Shown piece after piece: positions 16,899 to 26,110 of a DNA stretch of 64,000 nucleotides. The notes under the pieces are model-generated. The model did not search any database. It was not told the origin of the DNA and saw only the letters and a program-made list of their open reading frames with translations. The translations under genes and the position numbers were made by a program. Each line of letters opens with the position of its first letter. Within the stretch, counting starts at the first letter, position 1. Source of the DNA: Streptomyces sp. ISL-98 (GTDB lineage: Bacteria; Actinomycetota; Actinomycetes; Streptomycetales; Streptomycetaceae); assembly GCF_018614055.1 (NCBI RefSeq), contig NZ_JAGGPB010000019.1:248001-312000 (forward strand), written 5' to 3'.

Positions 16899-19800
16899 CT
16901 ACCGGCCCCGGCCGCCGCCCCTGCCGCCGCCGTCGTCCTCGTCCGCCTCGCGCCCGCCGAGGAGCTCGTCCGCCAGCGACGGCAAGTCGTCGAGCGGCGT
17001 CTCCTCCGCCCAGTCCGACCGGCGCCGCGCACGGGCACCCGGGGCCGGAGGCTGCGCTTCCGGCTCGAACCGGGGCAGTTCGCGCGTACGGTCGTTGCCG
17101 TCCTCCGCACCGTCCCACCCGCCCTGCTCGTCCCGGAAGTAGCCCGGCGGCACCCGGTCCGACGGGTCGGCGGGACGCGCCTCTCGTACGGGCGGGAGGA
17201 CGGTCGTCTCATCGGCGGGACGCACCTCCCGTACGGGCGGGAGGACGGTCGTCTCATCGGCGGGACCCACGTCCCGTACAGGCGGGAGGACAGCAGTCTC
17301 GTCAGCCGGCGAGAAAGCAGGCGACGCCCCAGCCTCAGGCGCCACATCCTGCTTCCGCATATCAATACGCGGCGTCGCCATCGCCTGCGTCACGTCGTCG
17401 TCGCGACGAACCACCGGCGTCGGCACCGTCAACTCGTTGTCCGAAGCGGACGGGGCCGGAGCAACCGGCGCCTCCGAAGACGCCGCAGACGTCCCAGACG
17501 CGTCGGACGCCGTAGACGCGGCCGCAGAAGCCGCAGCCGCCGCCTCCGCCACCCGTCGCGCCTCTTCCGCCCGCAGCAGCGCCTCCTCCGCCTTGCGCTG
17601 CTTCTCACGGCGGCGCTCCTCGGCCTCGGCCCGCAGCCTCGCCTCTTCCTCCGCCTGCTTGCGCAGCCGTTCCTGCTCGGCGGCCCGCGCCTTCGCCTCG
17701 GCCTCGCGGCGTACCCGCTCCTCCTCCGCGAGCCTGCGCGCCTCCTCGGCGCGCTGCCGGGCCTCCTCCGCCTGCCGTTCGGCCTCGCGCTGCCGCGCCT
17801 CTTCGATCTCGCGGCGCTTGCGCTCCTCCTCCTCGGCACGGAGCTTGGCGAGCTGTTCCTGCCGCTCGCGCTCCAGCCGCTCTTCCTCCGCCTTGCGCGC
17901 GGCTTCCTCCTCCGCGCGCCGACGCGCCTCTTCCTCGGCGGCCTTCCGCGCGTCCTCCTGCGCCTTCACCTCGGCGTCGGAGAGCGGCAGCATCTGGTCC
18001 AGACGGTGGCGTACGACCGTGGTGACCGATTCCGGGTCCTGGCCGGCGTCCACCACCAGGTAGCGCCCCGGATCGGCGGCGGCCAGCGTCAGGAAGCCGT
18101 GGCGGACCCGCGCGTGGAACTCCGGGGGCTCCGACTCCAGCCGGTCCGGCGCCTCGGTGAAGCGTTCGCGGGCAGTCTCCGGCGAGACGTCGAGCAGCAC
18201 GGTCAGATGCGGTACGAGTCCGTCCGTCGCCCAGCGCGAGATGCGGGCGATCTCGGTCGGCGACAGGTCGCGGCCGGCGCCCTGGTAGGCCACGGACGAG
18301 TCGACGTACCGGTCGGTGATGACGATGGCACCGCGCTCCAGCGCAGGGCGTACGACGGAATCGACGTGCTCGGCACGGTCGGCGGCGTACAGCAGCGCCT
18401 CCGCACGGTTCGAAAGACCCGCACTCGACACGTCCAGCAGGATCGATCGCAGCCGCTTGCCGATGGGCGTCGCGCCGGGCTCCCGGGTGACGACGACCTC
18501 GTGGCCCTTGGCACGGATCCACTCGGCGATGGCCTCGACCTGGGTCGACTTGCCGGCGCCGTCGCCGCCCTCCATGGCGATGAAGAAACCGGTGGCGGAG
18601 GTCGCCTGCTCGGTGTCGCTGCCCCGCAGCGCCTCGCGCAGGTCGCGGCGCAGCGATACGCCCTGCCGGTCGTCCGCCTTGGCCAGGACGAGCGCGGCGA
18701 CGGGCAGCAGCAGCGCGCCGACGAGCATCAGCGTGAACGCCGCCCCGCCGTGCGCGAAGACGAAGCTGCCGTTGGCCAGGCGGTGCGGGCCGATGGCGGC
18801 GGCGAGCAGTGGGGCCACGACCGCGCCGAGGGCCACGTAGACGCGTACGACGGCCTGGAGGTGCTCGGTCGTGCGCGCCCGCCGGAAGTCCTCGGTCTCC
18901 TGGTCGAGCAGTGTGTGGCCGGTATTGGCCGCTACTCCCGCGGCGAAGCCCGCGAGCAACGTGATCATGAGGACGGTCGCCGTGTCGGGCACCAGGCCCA
19001 TGGCCAGCAGCGCCACGCCGGTGACGGCGATCGCGAGCGAGAGCAGCCGTCGGCGCGACAGGGTCGGCAGCACCTTCCCGGCGCGGCGGATGCCGATCAC
19101 CGTGCCGCCCGTCAGGGCGAGGAAGAGCAGGGCGAAGGCGGCAGGGCCGCCACCCAGATCCTTCGCGTGCAGTACGGCGACAGCCGCAGCGGAGGCGATG
19201 GCTCCGGCGACTGCGGCGCAGGCCACGACGAGGAGCCGGATCGCGCCCGTACGCCCCTTGTCGACGCCCGTGCCGGTCTTGGGGCGGCGCAGGCCCTCCA
19301 GGGGGGAGCGCGCGCGGGGCGTCTGCGCGTCGGGCAGTTCCAGGAAGAAGAGCGTGGATACGGACGCGGAGAAGAGGCCTGCGGCGACATACGAGCCGAG
19401 GGCCGCCTGGTGCTGCGAGAACCAGTCGATTCCCGAGCCGAGCAGATTGCCGACCAGCGTGGCCACCAGCAGCACGGCAGCAGCCGCCGGCAGCGCGACG
19501 AAGCTCGTACGCAGGGAGAGGCGGCGCAGCGCGTCGAGATGGTCCGGCAGCGGACGCACCGTCGCGCCCTCCGGGGGCGGGGCGGGCAGCAGCGCGGGTG
19601 CGGCGCTCTCCTTGGCGACCGTCCAGAAGCGCTCGGCGACGCCGGCGACGAAGACGGTGATCAGGAGAACCGCCTGCGCCTGGTCCGGGGCCAGGTCGAT
19701 CCACAGCGGTGCGACGACAAGGAGGGCGAGCCGCAGCCCGTCCGCGCCGATCATCGTCCAGCGGCGGTCGAGCGGCCCGGATGGTGCGGTCAGCGTGGAA

Positions 19801-20108
19801 ACGGGGCCCAGAAGCAGGGCTCCGAAGAGGAAGGTGGCAAGGATCCGAGCCCCGAACACGGCGGCGACCACGAGGGCCGCACCGCGATAACCACCGCCGA
19901 ACGACCCTTCCGAGATCGCCACCTGAAGCGACAGCAACAGCAGCACGAGAAGGGCGAGGGCATCGCCGATATTGCCGACGAGCTGTGCGCTCCACAACCG
20001 CCGGAGCGGAGGAAGGCGCAGCAGGGCCCGTACGGCTCGCTCGCGTGAGTCTGCGGCTAGTGCGTCGGAGGTGGGGCTCACGACCGTTGGCTGCTCGGCT
20101 CGCGTCAT
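16899..20108 (-). CDS. tmk: Thymidylate kinase fused to N-terminal MFS-like membrane domain and C-terminal coiled coil
   Basis: This 1069-residue protein makes dTDP from dTMP. Residues about 40-480 are a multi-pass MFS-like membrane domain (roughly 12 hydrophobic segments). The kinase occupies about 503-705: Walker A EGGDGAGKST, REPG, and DRYVDSSVAYQG are all present. From about 710 to 880 comes a highly charged Glu/Arg/Ala coiled coil, then a Pro/acid-rich tail with a three-fold 15-residue repeat. Plain Tmk has about 210 residues; the fusion is characteristic of Streptomyces (S. coelicolor SCO3542, from memory). TAGGCT ends 6 bases before the ATG, so the mRNA is probably leaderless. It may place dTTP synthesis at the membrane; the transporter part has no known substrate. 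Confidence 0.9.
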   Translation of the reverse strand: MTRAEQPTVVSPTSDALAADSRERAVRALLRLPPLRRLWSAQLVGNIGDALALLVLLLLSLQVAISEGSFGGGYRGAALVVAAVFGARILATFLFGALLLGPVSTLTAPSGPLDRRWTMIGADGLRLALLVVAPLWIDLAPDQAQAVLLITVFVAGVAERFWTVAKESAAPALLPAPPPEGATVRPLPDHLDALRRLSLRTSFVALPAAAAVLLVATLVGNLLGSGIDWFSQHQAALGSYVAAGLFSASVSTLFFLELPDAQTPRARSPLEGLRRPKTGTGVDKGRTGAIRLLVVACAAVAGAIASAAAVAVLHAKDLGGGPAAFALLFLALTGGTVIGIRRAGKVLPTLSRRRLLSLAIAVTGVALLAMGLVPDTATVLMITLLAGFAAGVAANTGHTLLDQETEDFRRARTTEHLQAVVRVYVALGAVVAPLLAAAIGPHRLANGSFVFAHGGAAFTLMLVGALLLPVAALVLAKADDRQGVSLRRDLREALRGSDTEQATSATGFFIAMEGGDGAGKSTQVEAIAEWIRAKGHEVVVTREPGATPIGKRLRSILLDVSSAGLSNRAEALLYAADRAEHVDSVVRPALERGAIVITDRYVDSSVAYQGAGRDLSPTEIARISRWATDGLVPHLTVLLDVSPETARERFTEAPDRLESEPPEFHARVRHGFLTLAAADPGRYLVVDAGQDPESVTTVVRHRLDQMLPLSDAEVKAQEDARKAAEEEARRRAEEEAARKAEEERLERERQEQLAKLRAEEEERKRREIEEARQREAERQAEEARQRAEEARRLAEEERVRREAEAKARAAEQERLRKQAEEEARLRAEAEERRREKQRKAEEALLRAEEARRVAEAAAAASAAASTASDASGTSAASSEAPVAPAPSASDNELTVPTPVVRRDDDVTQAMATPRIDMRKQDVAPEAGASPAFSPADETAVLPPVRDVGPADETTVLPPVREVRPADETTVLPPVREARPADPSDRVPPGYFRDEQGGWDGAEDGNDRTRELPRFEPEAQPPAPGARARRRSDWAEETPLDDLPSLADELLGGREADEDDGGGRGGGRGR
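17172..17306. repeat. 3 x 45-bp tandem repeat inside tmk
   Basis: Three adjacent 45-bp units encode 15-residue repeats of the form ADETTVLPPVREVRP in the C-terminal tail of the Tmk fusion. The two 17172-17261 units are nearly identical at the DNA level and the third is more diverged, suggesting recent duplication. Confidence 0.9.
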
Positions 20109-20114
20109 CCGCCC

Positions 20115-20120
20115 AGCCTA
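20115..20120 (-). promoter_or_regulatory. -10 element, leaderless start of tmk
   Basis: TAGGCT on the minus strand ends exactly 6 bases before the tmk ATG (20108). No Shine-Dalgarno sequence fits in the gap. The same hexamer and a 6-8 base gap precede three other genes in this window. Confidence 0.5.
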
Positions 20121-20181
20121 TCCGGACCCCGCCACTCCCCGGAGGCCGCGCCCGAACATACGTCTGCTCCGGCGCACGTAC

Positions 20182-20221
20182 GGGAAAGCCCCCGGCGCCG
20201 TAACGGCGTCAGGGGCTTCCC
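20182..20221 (-). terminator. Terminator after topA
   Basis: An interrupted stem pairs GGAA(A)GCCCC with GGGGCTTCC around an inner GGCGCCG/CGGCGTC stem, 22 bases past the topA stop and upstream of the tmk promoter. It separates the two leftward units. Confidence 0.65.
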
Positions 20222-20242
20222 CAATGCGGTGCTTCTACGCGA

Positions 20243-23113
20243 CTACTCGTCGTCTGAGGACGCCGCCTTGGAGGCAGAGGCAGCCGTCGCCTTCTTCGCC
20301 GGAGCCTTCTTGGCGGTGGTCTTCTTCGCCGCCGTCGCCGTCGTCGTCTTCGCCGCGGTCTTCTTCGCAGCCGTCGTCTTCTTGGCGGCCGTCTTCTTCG
20401 CTGCGGTCTTCTTGGCCGGAGCCTTCTTCGCCGCCTTCTTTGCCGTCTTCTTCGCCGGGCCCTTGGCCCGCTTCTCGGCGAGGAGCTCGTAGCCCCGCTC
20501 AGGCGTGATGTCCTCGACGCTGTCGTCGGTCCGCAGTGTCGCGTTGGTCTCGCCGTCCGTGACGTACGGGCCGAAGCGCCCGTCCTTCACGACGACGGGA
20601 CGCTCGCTCACCGGGTCCGTACCCAGCTCCTTGAGCGGCGGCTTGGCGGCCGCGCGACCCCGCTGCTTGGGCTGGGCGTAGATCGCCAGCGCCTCGTCGA
20701 GCGTGATCGAGAAGAGCTGGTCCTCGGTCTCCAGGGAGCGCGAGTCCGTGCCCTTCTTGAGGTACGGGCCATACCGGCCGTTCTGCGCGGTGATCTCGAC
20801 GCCCTCGGCGTCGGTGCCGACCACGCGCGGCAGCGACATCAGCTTGAGCGCGTCCGCCAGCGTCACCGTGTCCAGGGACATCGACTTGAAGAGCGAGGCG
20901 GTGCGCGGCTTGACCGCGTTCTTGCCGGTCTTCGGGGTGCCCTCGGGGAGGATCTCCGTGACGTACGGCCCGTACCTGCCGTCCTTCGCCACGATCTGGC
21001 GGCCCGTCTCCGGGTCCGCGCCCAGCTCGAAGTCGCCGCTCGGCTTGGCCAGCAGCTCCTCGGCATACTCGACGGTCAGCTCGTCGGGCGCCAGGTCGTC
21101 GGGCACATCGGCGCGCTGGTGGCCGTCCGCGTCCTTCTCGCCACGCTCCACGTACGGGCCGTACCGGCCGACACGCAGCACGATGCCCTCGCCGACCGGG
21201 AACGACGAAATCTCGCGGGCGTCGATCGCACCGAGGTCGGTGACGAGCTCCTTGAGGCCGCCGAGGTGGTCGCCGTCGCCGTTGCCGGCGTCCGCCGCAC
21301 CGCCTGCGGCCTCGCCCTCGCCCTCGCCGAAGTAGAAGCGCCGCAGCCACGGCACGGCCTGCGCCTCGCCCCGCGCGATGCGGTCGAGGTCGTCCTCCAT
21401 CCTCGCGGTGAAGTCGTAGTCGACGAGCCGGCCGAAGTGCTTCTCCAGCAGGTTGACCACGGCGAACGACAGGAAGGACGGGACGAGGGCCGTGCCCTTC
21501 TTGAAGACATAGCCGCGGTCGAGGATCGTGCCGATGATCGAGGCGTACGTCGACGGGCGGCCGATCTCGCGCTCTTCGAGCTCCTTGACCAGCGAGGCCT
21601 CGGTGTAGCGGGCCGGCGGCTTGGTCGCGTGCCCGTCGACCGAGATCTCCTGGGCGGAGAGCGCGTCACCCTGCGCGACCTGCGGGAGCCTGCGCTCGCG
21701 GTCGTCGAGCTCTGCGTTCGGGTCGTCGGCGCCTTCGACGTACGCCTTCATGAAGCCGTGGAAGGTGATCGTCTTGCCGGAGGCGGAGAACTCGGCGTCG
21801 CGGCCGTCGCTCGCCCGGCCGCCGATCTTCACCGTCACGCTGTTTCCGACGGCGTCCTTCATCTGGGAGGCGACGGTGCGCTTCCAGATCAGCTCGTAGA
21901 GACGGAACTGGTCGCCGGTGAGGCCGGTCTCGGCAGGCGTGCGGAAACGATCACCCGACGGGCGAATCGCCTCGTGCGCCTCCTGCGCGTTCTTGACCTT
22001 TCCGGCGTACGTACGCGGCTTGTCCGGCAGGTAGTCGGCGCCGTACAGCTGCGTGACCTGGGCACGGGCCGCCGACACCGCGGTGTCGGAGAGCGTCGTG
22101 GAGTCCGTACGCATGTAGGTGATGAAGCCGTTCTCGTACAGCTTCTGGGCGACCTGCATCGTCGCCTTGGCACCGAAGCCCAGCTTGCGCGAGGCCTCCT
22201 GCTGCAGCGTCGTCGTACGGAACGGGGCGTACGGCGAGCGGCGGTAGGGCTTCGACTCGACCGAGCGGACAGCGAACGGCGAGTCGGCGAGGGCGGCGGC
22301 CAGCGACCGCGCGTTGTCCTCGTCGAGGTGCAGGACGTCGCTCTTCAGTTGCCCCACGGAGTTGAAATCGCGGCCCTGGGCGATGCGCCTGCCGTCGACC
22401 GTCGTCAGGCGGGCGACCAGAGAGGACGGGTCGGAGGCGTCACCGGTGCGTCCCGTGGAGAACGTCCCGGTCAGGTCCCAGTACTCAGCAGAACGAAAGG
22501 CGATGCGCTCGCGTTCCCGAACGACGACAAGACGTGTGGCGACCGACTGGACACGGCCGGCGGACAGCCGGGGCATGACCTTCTTCCACAGGACCGGCGA
22601 GACCTCGTAGCCGTAAAGGCGGTCGAGGATGCGGCGCGTCTCCTGTGCGTCGACCATGGGCTTGTTGAGGTCGCGCGGATTGGACACGGCCTCGCGGATC
22701 GCGTCCTTGGTGATCTCGTGGAAGACCATCCGGTGGACCGGAACCTTAGGCTTCAGGACTTCCAGGAGGTGCCACGCGATGGCTTCGCCCTCGCGGTCCT
22801 CATCGGTGGCGAGGAAGAGTTCGTCGGACTCCGCGAGGAGCTCCTTGAGCTTCCTGACCTGCGCCTTCTTGTCGGAATTGACGACATAGATGGGCTGGAA
22901 GTCGTTCTCTACGTCGACGCCGAGGCGGCGCACCTCACCCGTGTACTTGTCGGGCACCTCGGCGGCGCCGTTCGGGAGGTCGCGGATGTGCCCGACGCTC
23001 GCCTCGACGACATAACCAGGGCCCAGGTAGCCCTTGATCGTCTTCGCCTTGGCAGGCGACTCGACGATGACGAGTCGGCGGCCGCCGTGTGCGGTCTCGC
23101 TGGTCGGGGACAA
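20243..23113 (-). CDS. topA: DNA topoisomerase I (type IA) with lysine-rich tail
   Basis: TopA relaxes negative supercoils. From the chosen TTG the protein has 956 residues. It shows the Toprim domain (VIVESPAKAKT near the start, DEDREGEAIAWH about 110), the active-site Tyr in FITYMRTDST, SAGRVQSV, then four C-terminal repeats of the type KDGRYGPYV, and a tail of repeated Lys-Lys-Ala/Thr. It has no zinc fingers, as usual in actinobacteria, where the Lys tail aids DNA binding and processivity. The TTG at 23113 (reads SPTSETA) is chosen because homologues begin there and GGAGAG lies upstream. Confidence 0.95.
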   Translation of the reverse strand: MSPTSETAHGGRRLVIVESPAKAKTIKGYLGPGYVVEASVGHIRDLPNGAAEVPDKYTGEVRRLGVDVENDFQPIYVVNSDKKAQVRKLKELLAESDELFLATDEDREGEAIAWHLLEVLKPKVPVHRMVFHEITKDAIREAVSNPRDLNKPMVDAQETRRILDRLYGYEVSPVLWKKVMPRLSAGRVQSVATRLVVVRERERIAFRSAEYWDLTGTFSTGRTGDASDPSSLVARLTTVDGRRIAQGRDFNSVGQLKSDVLHLDEDNARSLAAALADSPFAVRSVESKPYRRSPYAPFRTTTLQQEASRKLGFGAKATMQVAQKLYENGFITYMRTDSTTLSDTAVSAARAQVTQLYGADYLPDKPRTYAGKVKNAQEAHEAIRPSGDRFRTPAETGLTGDQFRLYELIWKRTVASQMKDAVGNSVTVKIGGRASDGRDAEFSASGKTITFHGFMKAYVEGADDPNAELDDRERRLPQVAQGDALSAQEISVDGHATKPPARYTEASLVKELEEREIGRPSTYASIIGTILDRGYVFKKGTALVPSFLSFAVVNLLEKHFGRLVDYDFTARMEDDLDRIARGEAQAVPWLRRFYFGEGEGEAAGGAADAGNGDGDHLGGLKELVTDLGAIDAREISSFPVGEGIVLRVGRYGPYVERGEKDADGHQRADVPDDLAPDELTVEYAEELLAKPSGDFELGADPETGRQIVAKDGRYGPYVTEILPEGTPKTGKNAVKPRTASLFKSMSLDTVTLADALKLMSLPRVVGTDAEGVEITAQNGRYGPYLKKGTDSRSLETEDQLFSITLDEALAIYAQPKQRGRAAAKPPLKELGTDPVSERPVVVKDGRFGPYVTDGETNATLRTDDSVEDITPERGYELLAEKRAKGPAKKTAKKAAKKAPAKKTAAKKTAAKKTTAAKKTAAKTTTATAAKKTTAKKAPAKKATAASASKAASSDDE

Positions 23114-23325
23114 CTTGGCTCTTCTCTCCGGTCGACACTCAGTGGTCTCTACGTGACGCTGCGGAGTGTGACGGTACAACCCGTCCCCGTGTCAAACGGC
23201 AAAAGCCCGCAACGGCCACTCGAACGGTAACCCGACTCCCGGCATTCCTGCCGCCCGGACCGGCCGACCACCTCTGCGGCGCCCCCCTCGGAGACCCGTG
23301 TGGATCCCGTGTGGATCTCTTCCGA

Positions 23326-23523
23326 TCAGATCCGGCCGAAACACCACACCCCGAGAACGACGAAGGCCGAGCCGAACAGAGTCGCCAGCGCGAACGAGAT
23401 CACGGGGCTCACTCCGTACGCGACGGGCGCCCGGTGCAATGCACGTGCCCCCGTCCACCACAGCAGCCCGGCGCCGAACAGCGTGAACGCCGTCGCCGCG
23501 AAGATCGCTGGCCCGCTTTCCAT
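23326..23523 (-). CDS. Small membrane protein, 65 residues
   Basis: The frame starting MESGPAIFAATAF and ending VVLGVWCFGRI has two hydrophobic stretches (about residues 6-24 and 41-61) joined by a short basic loop, typical of a two-pass membrane protein. It lies between the methyltransferase and topA in the same direction. An in-frame GTG five codons upstream is an alternative start. The family is not recognised beyond its conserved place next to topA. Confidence 0.6.
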   Translation of the reverse strand: MESGPAIFAATAFTLFGAGLLWWTGARALHRAPVAYGVSPVISFALATLFGSAFVVLGVWCFGRI

Positions 23524-23657
23524 CCCCGTACCCCTCACCGTCCGGCGCCTATGGTTCCCCGGACGGTGAGGCTGGCAGCCCGGGAACACCGCCCGGTGAC
23601 CTGGGCACAAACTGCAGGTGAACGACGCGTGGGTGGTATAGATCGAGCCGCCGCTCC

Positions 23658-25178
23658 CTACGGCCCGTCCTGGCCCAGCGGCTCCAGGAAGCCCTGTTCG
23701 ACCAGCATCCGGATCGCCTCGGGCGTACGGTCGCGCAACAGCACCGGGTCCTCGCCCAGAAGTTGGGCGATGGCGTCGAGAATGCGGCCCGCGCTGAGCG
23801 ATCCGTCGGACACCCCGGCGAAGCCCGCGCCGACCGTGTCGACCTTCGTCGCGCGCCGCATGCCGCGGTTCTGGCGCAGCACGACGTACTCCGGGTCTTC
23901 CGCGCCGGGCAGCCCGATCTGCTCCTGCACGACCTCGTCGGCGAGCTTGAAACGACCTGCGAGCAGCGCCGCGTCGTCGTGCGTCCGCAGATAGTCCTGG
24001 CGCTCGAAGTGGGCTTGGACGACAGGGCCGAGCGGCTGCTCGACCGGGTGCGGCCACTCCTCGACGGTGATCGAGGGGATGTCGGCGCCGGACTTGCGCA
24101 GCGTGATCCAGCCGAAGCCGACGGCCTTCGTCTTGCGGGCCTCGAACTCGTCGAGCCAGGCGTCGTAGAGCGCGGCGTACTCCTCGGGACCGGTGCGGTG
24201 GTCGCCGCTGTCGCGCAGCCACAGTTCGGCGTACTGCGTGATGTCCTGTATCTCGCGCTGCACGATCCACGCGTCACACCCGCGCGGCACCCAGGAGGTC
24301 ACGCGCTCCTGCCACTCCTCGCCTTCGACGTGCTGCCAGTTGACGAGGAATTGCGCATACCCCCCTTCGTTCAGCCGCTCCCCCGCTCCTTGAACGAGCG
24401 TGCGGCACAGATCGTCCCCGCCCATCCCGCCGTCGCGGTACGTCAGGCGGGCCCCCGGAGAGATGACGAAGGGCGGGTTGGACACGATCAGGTCGAACGT
24501 CTCGTCGCTCACCGGTTCGTAGAGCGAGCCCTCATGCAGCTCGGCTTCGGGCGCCCCGGAGAGCCCGAGCGTCAGCCGGGTGAAGTGCAGGGCGCGCGGG
24601 TTGAGGTCGGTGGCGGTGACGCGGGTGGCGTGCTGCGCGGCGTGCAGTGCCTGGATTCCGGAGCCTGTGCCGAGGTCGAGGGCGCTGGAGACGGGCGTAC
24701 GGACGGTGATTCCGGCGAGCGTCGTGGAGGCGCCGCCGACTCCGAGGACCACGCCCTCGTCGCGGGTTCCCGCGCCGTCGGCGCCGCCGACCGCGCGGCC
24801 CAGGTCCGAGACGATGAACCAGTCCTGGCCCGCGTCCCCGCCGTAGGGGCGTACGTCCACGGTGGCCCGTACGCCGTCGGCGCCGCCCGCCTCCTCACGC
24901 ACCAGCCAGCCGTCCGCCAGGCACTGTTCCAGGGGCAGTGCGGCCGCGGCGCGGGCGGGCGCCACGGTCTGCTGGAGCAGGAAGAGCCGGACGAGCGTCT
25001 CGAGCGGGCTGTCGCCGCGCGTGGCCCGGAGAGCGGGCACGGTCTCGCTCCGGGCGAGCGCGGCGTACGCGGGCGCGCCGAGCAGCTCGAGCAGCCCGTC
25101 GGCGGTGAAGTCGGCGGCGAGGAACGCGTCGCGGAGGCGGGCGGAGCTTTCGGGCGCGGGAAGGCTGGTCGTACTCAC
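23658..25178 (-). CDS. SAM-dependent methyltransferase (HemK-like N6-type fold)
   Basis: From the GTG at 25178 the protein has 506 residues. Residues about 165-330 are a class I methyltransferase: SAM motif DLGTGSGIQAL and the catalytic NPPF (SNPPFVISPG), the signature of HemK/PrmC and RlmG-type enzymes that methylate Gln or base amino groups. An N-terminal helical domain and a C-terminal winged region flank it. The substrate cannot be told. The GTG (VSTTSLPAPESS) is preferred over a further upstream ATG because GACAAT lies 6 bases before it, a leaderless layout, and the upstream frame lacks domain content. Confidence 0.85.
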   Translation of the reverse strand: MSTTSLPAPESSARLRDAFLAADFTADGLLELLGAPAYAALARSETVPALRATRGDSPLETLVRLFLLQQTVAPARAAAALPLEQCLADGWLVREEAGGADGVRATVDVRPYGGDAGQDWFIVSDLGRAVGGADGAGTRDEGVVLGVGGASTTLAGITVRTPVSSALDLGTGSGIQALHAAQHATRVTATDLNPRALHFTRLTLGLSGAPEAELHEGSLYEPVSDETFDLIVSNPPFVISPGARLTYRDGGMGGDDLCRTLVQGAGERLNEGGYAQFLVNWQHVEGEEWQERVTSWVPRGCDAWIVQREIQDITQYAELWLRDSGDHRTGPEEYAALYDAWLDEFEARKTKAVGFGWITLRKSGADIPSITVEEWPHPVEQPLGPVVQAHFERQDYLRTHDDAALLAGRFKLADEVVQEQIGLPGAEDPEYVVLRQNRGMRRATKVDTVGAGFAGVSDGSLSAGRILDAIAQLLGEDPVLLRDRTPEAIRMLVEQGFLEPLGQDGP

Positions 25179-25184
25179 CCGGCC

Positions 25185-25190
25185 ATTGTC
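25185..25190 (-). promoter_or_regulatory. Weak -10 element of methyltransferase
   Basis: GACAAT on the minus strand ends 6 bases before the GTG at 25178. It deviates from TANNNT only in the first base. It supports the GTG start but is weak on its own. Confidence 0.3.
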
Positions 25191-25317
25191 GCCGCTCCCA
25201 CTGACAAAAGCCGCGCGGCTCAGGCCCCCACTTTGGGACACCGAGCCGCGCGGAAGGTCCGTACGCACGCCGTACATGCCCCGTACGCATCCCGTACGTG
25301 CGCTGTACGCCCCGTGG

Positions 25318-25902
25318 TTACGCCTTGGGTGCCTCCGTCTTGGAAGCGCCCGGCGACGGCTTCTGGCACCCGGGCTGCTTCGCCATCGCCTCGCCGACCT
25401 CGCCGGACTGGAGCTTCTGGAGCGCCTCGTCGCCGCTCTTGCTGATCTTGTCCAGCTCGTCCGCGATGCCCTTCAGGCCGTCCGCGAACTTCGCCTGGTC
25501 CTTGGTGTTGAGGGCGTCGACCTGCCGCCTCAGATCGGCGTACGCCGCAGAGGAGGCGTTGAGCTCCTTGACCGCGTCCTTCTGCGTCGTCTCACCGCCC
25601 TCGACGGGCGGGGCGCCCGCCTTGTCCACGGCGCTGCCCATCGCCTTGTAGGCGTCCGAGATCTGCTGGAAGGCCGCGGAGTCCGTCCTCTGGACGTCGA
25701 CGGGCTTGCTGTTGTCGGCGGTCTGCTTCTGGATCGAGGCATTGGCGTCGGAAATCTTCTTCAACTGGGGCTGCACCTGGTCGCAGACCGTCTTCGCCCA
25801 GTCGTCGACCTTGTCGTCTTCGTCGTCGCCACAACCGGACAAAGTCATTGCCATTGCCAGTACCGCACCGCCGGACAGTGCGGCCGCAAACTTCTTGTTC
25901 AC
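25318..25902 (-). CDS. Small secreted lipoprotein
   Basis: This 194-residue protein starts at GTG (VNKKFAAALSGG) with GGAAGGGA upstream. A signal peptide ends in lipobox TLSGC (Cys 24), then an acidic patch GDDEDD and a mature part predicted to be helical with conserved single Cys residues at about 40 and 179 that might form a disulfide. It is anchored to the outer face of the membrane. No enzymatic motif is seen; the family is the small conserved lipoproteins of Streptomyces of unknown role. It lies between hppA and the methyltransferase in the same direction but has its own spacing. Confidence 0.8.
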   Translation of the reverse strand: MNKKFAAALSGGAVLAMAMTLSGCGDDEDDKVDDWAKTVCDQVQPQLKKISDANASIQKQTADNSKPVDVQRTDSAAFQQISDAYKAMGSAVDKAGAPPVEGGETTQKDAVKELNASSAAYADLRRQVDALNTKDQAKFADGLKGIADELDKISKSGDEALQKLQSGEVGEAMAKQPGCQKPSPGASKTEAPKA

Positions 25903-26110
25903 CGGATTGGTCCCTTCCAAGGCTCTCGGCCCCGGAACATACACGCCAAGTGGGCGACAACCGCGTGTCGTACGTCCGGTCCATGGGGTATTGAAGCCAT
26001 TTGCACCAAGCGAGAGACAGCTCACGAAACTGCCCCGGAACAGCGGGCAGCGGGCGGACGCCGCGTCAGGCCGCGCCGCCCGCCCGCCTTCTGAGCAGGT
26101 GTTACGAGTA

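Noticed and set aside
18006..20048. 680-residue open frame on the plus strand
   Set aside because: Antisense of the tmk fusion; no domains and unlikely composition.
21119..23230. 703-residue open frame on the plus strand
   Set aside because: Antisense of topA, which has Toprim and active-site motifs.
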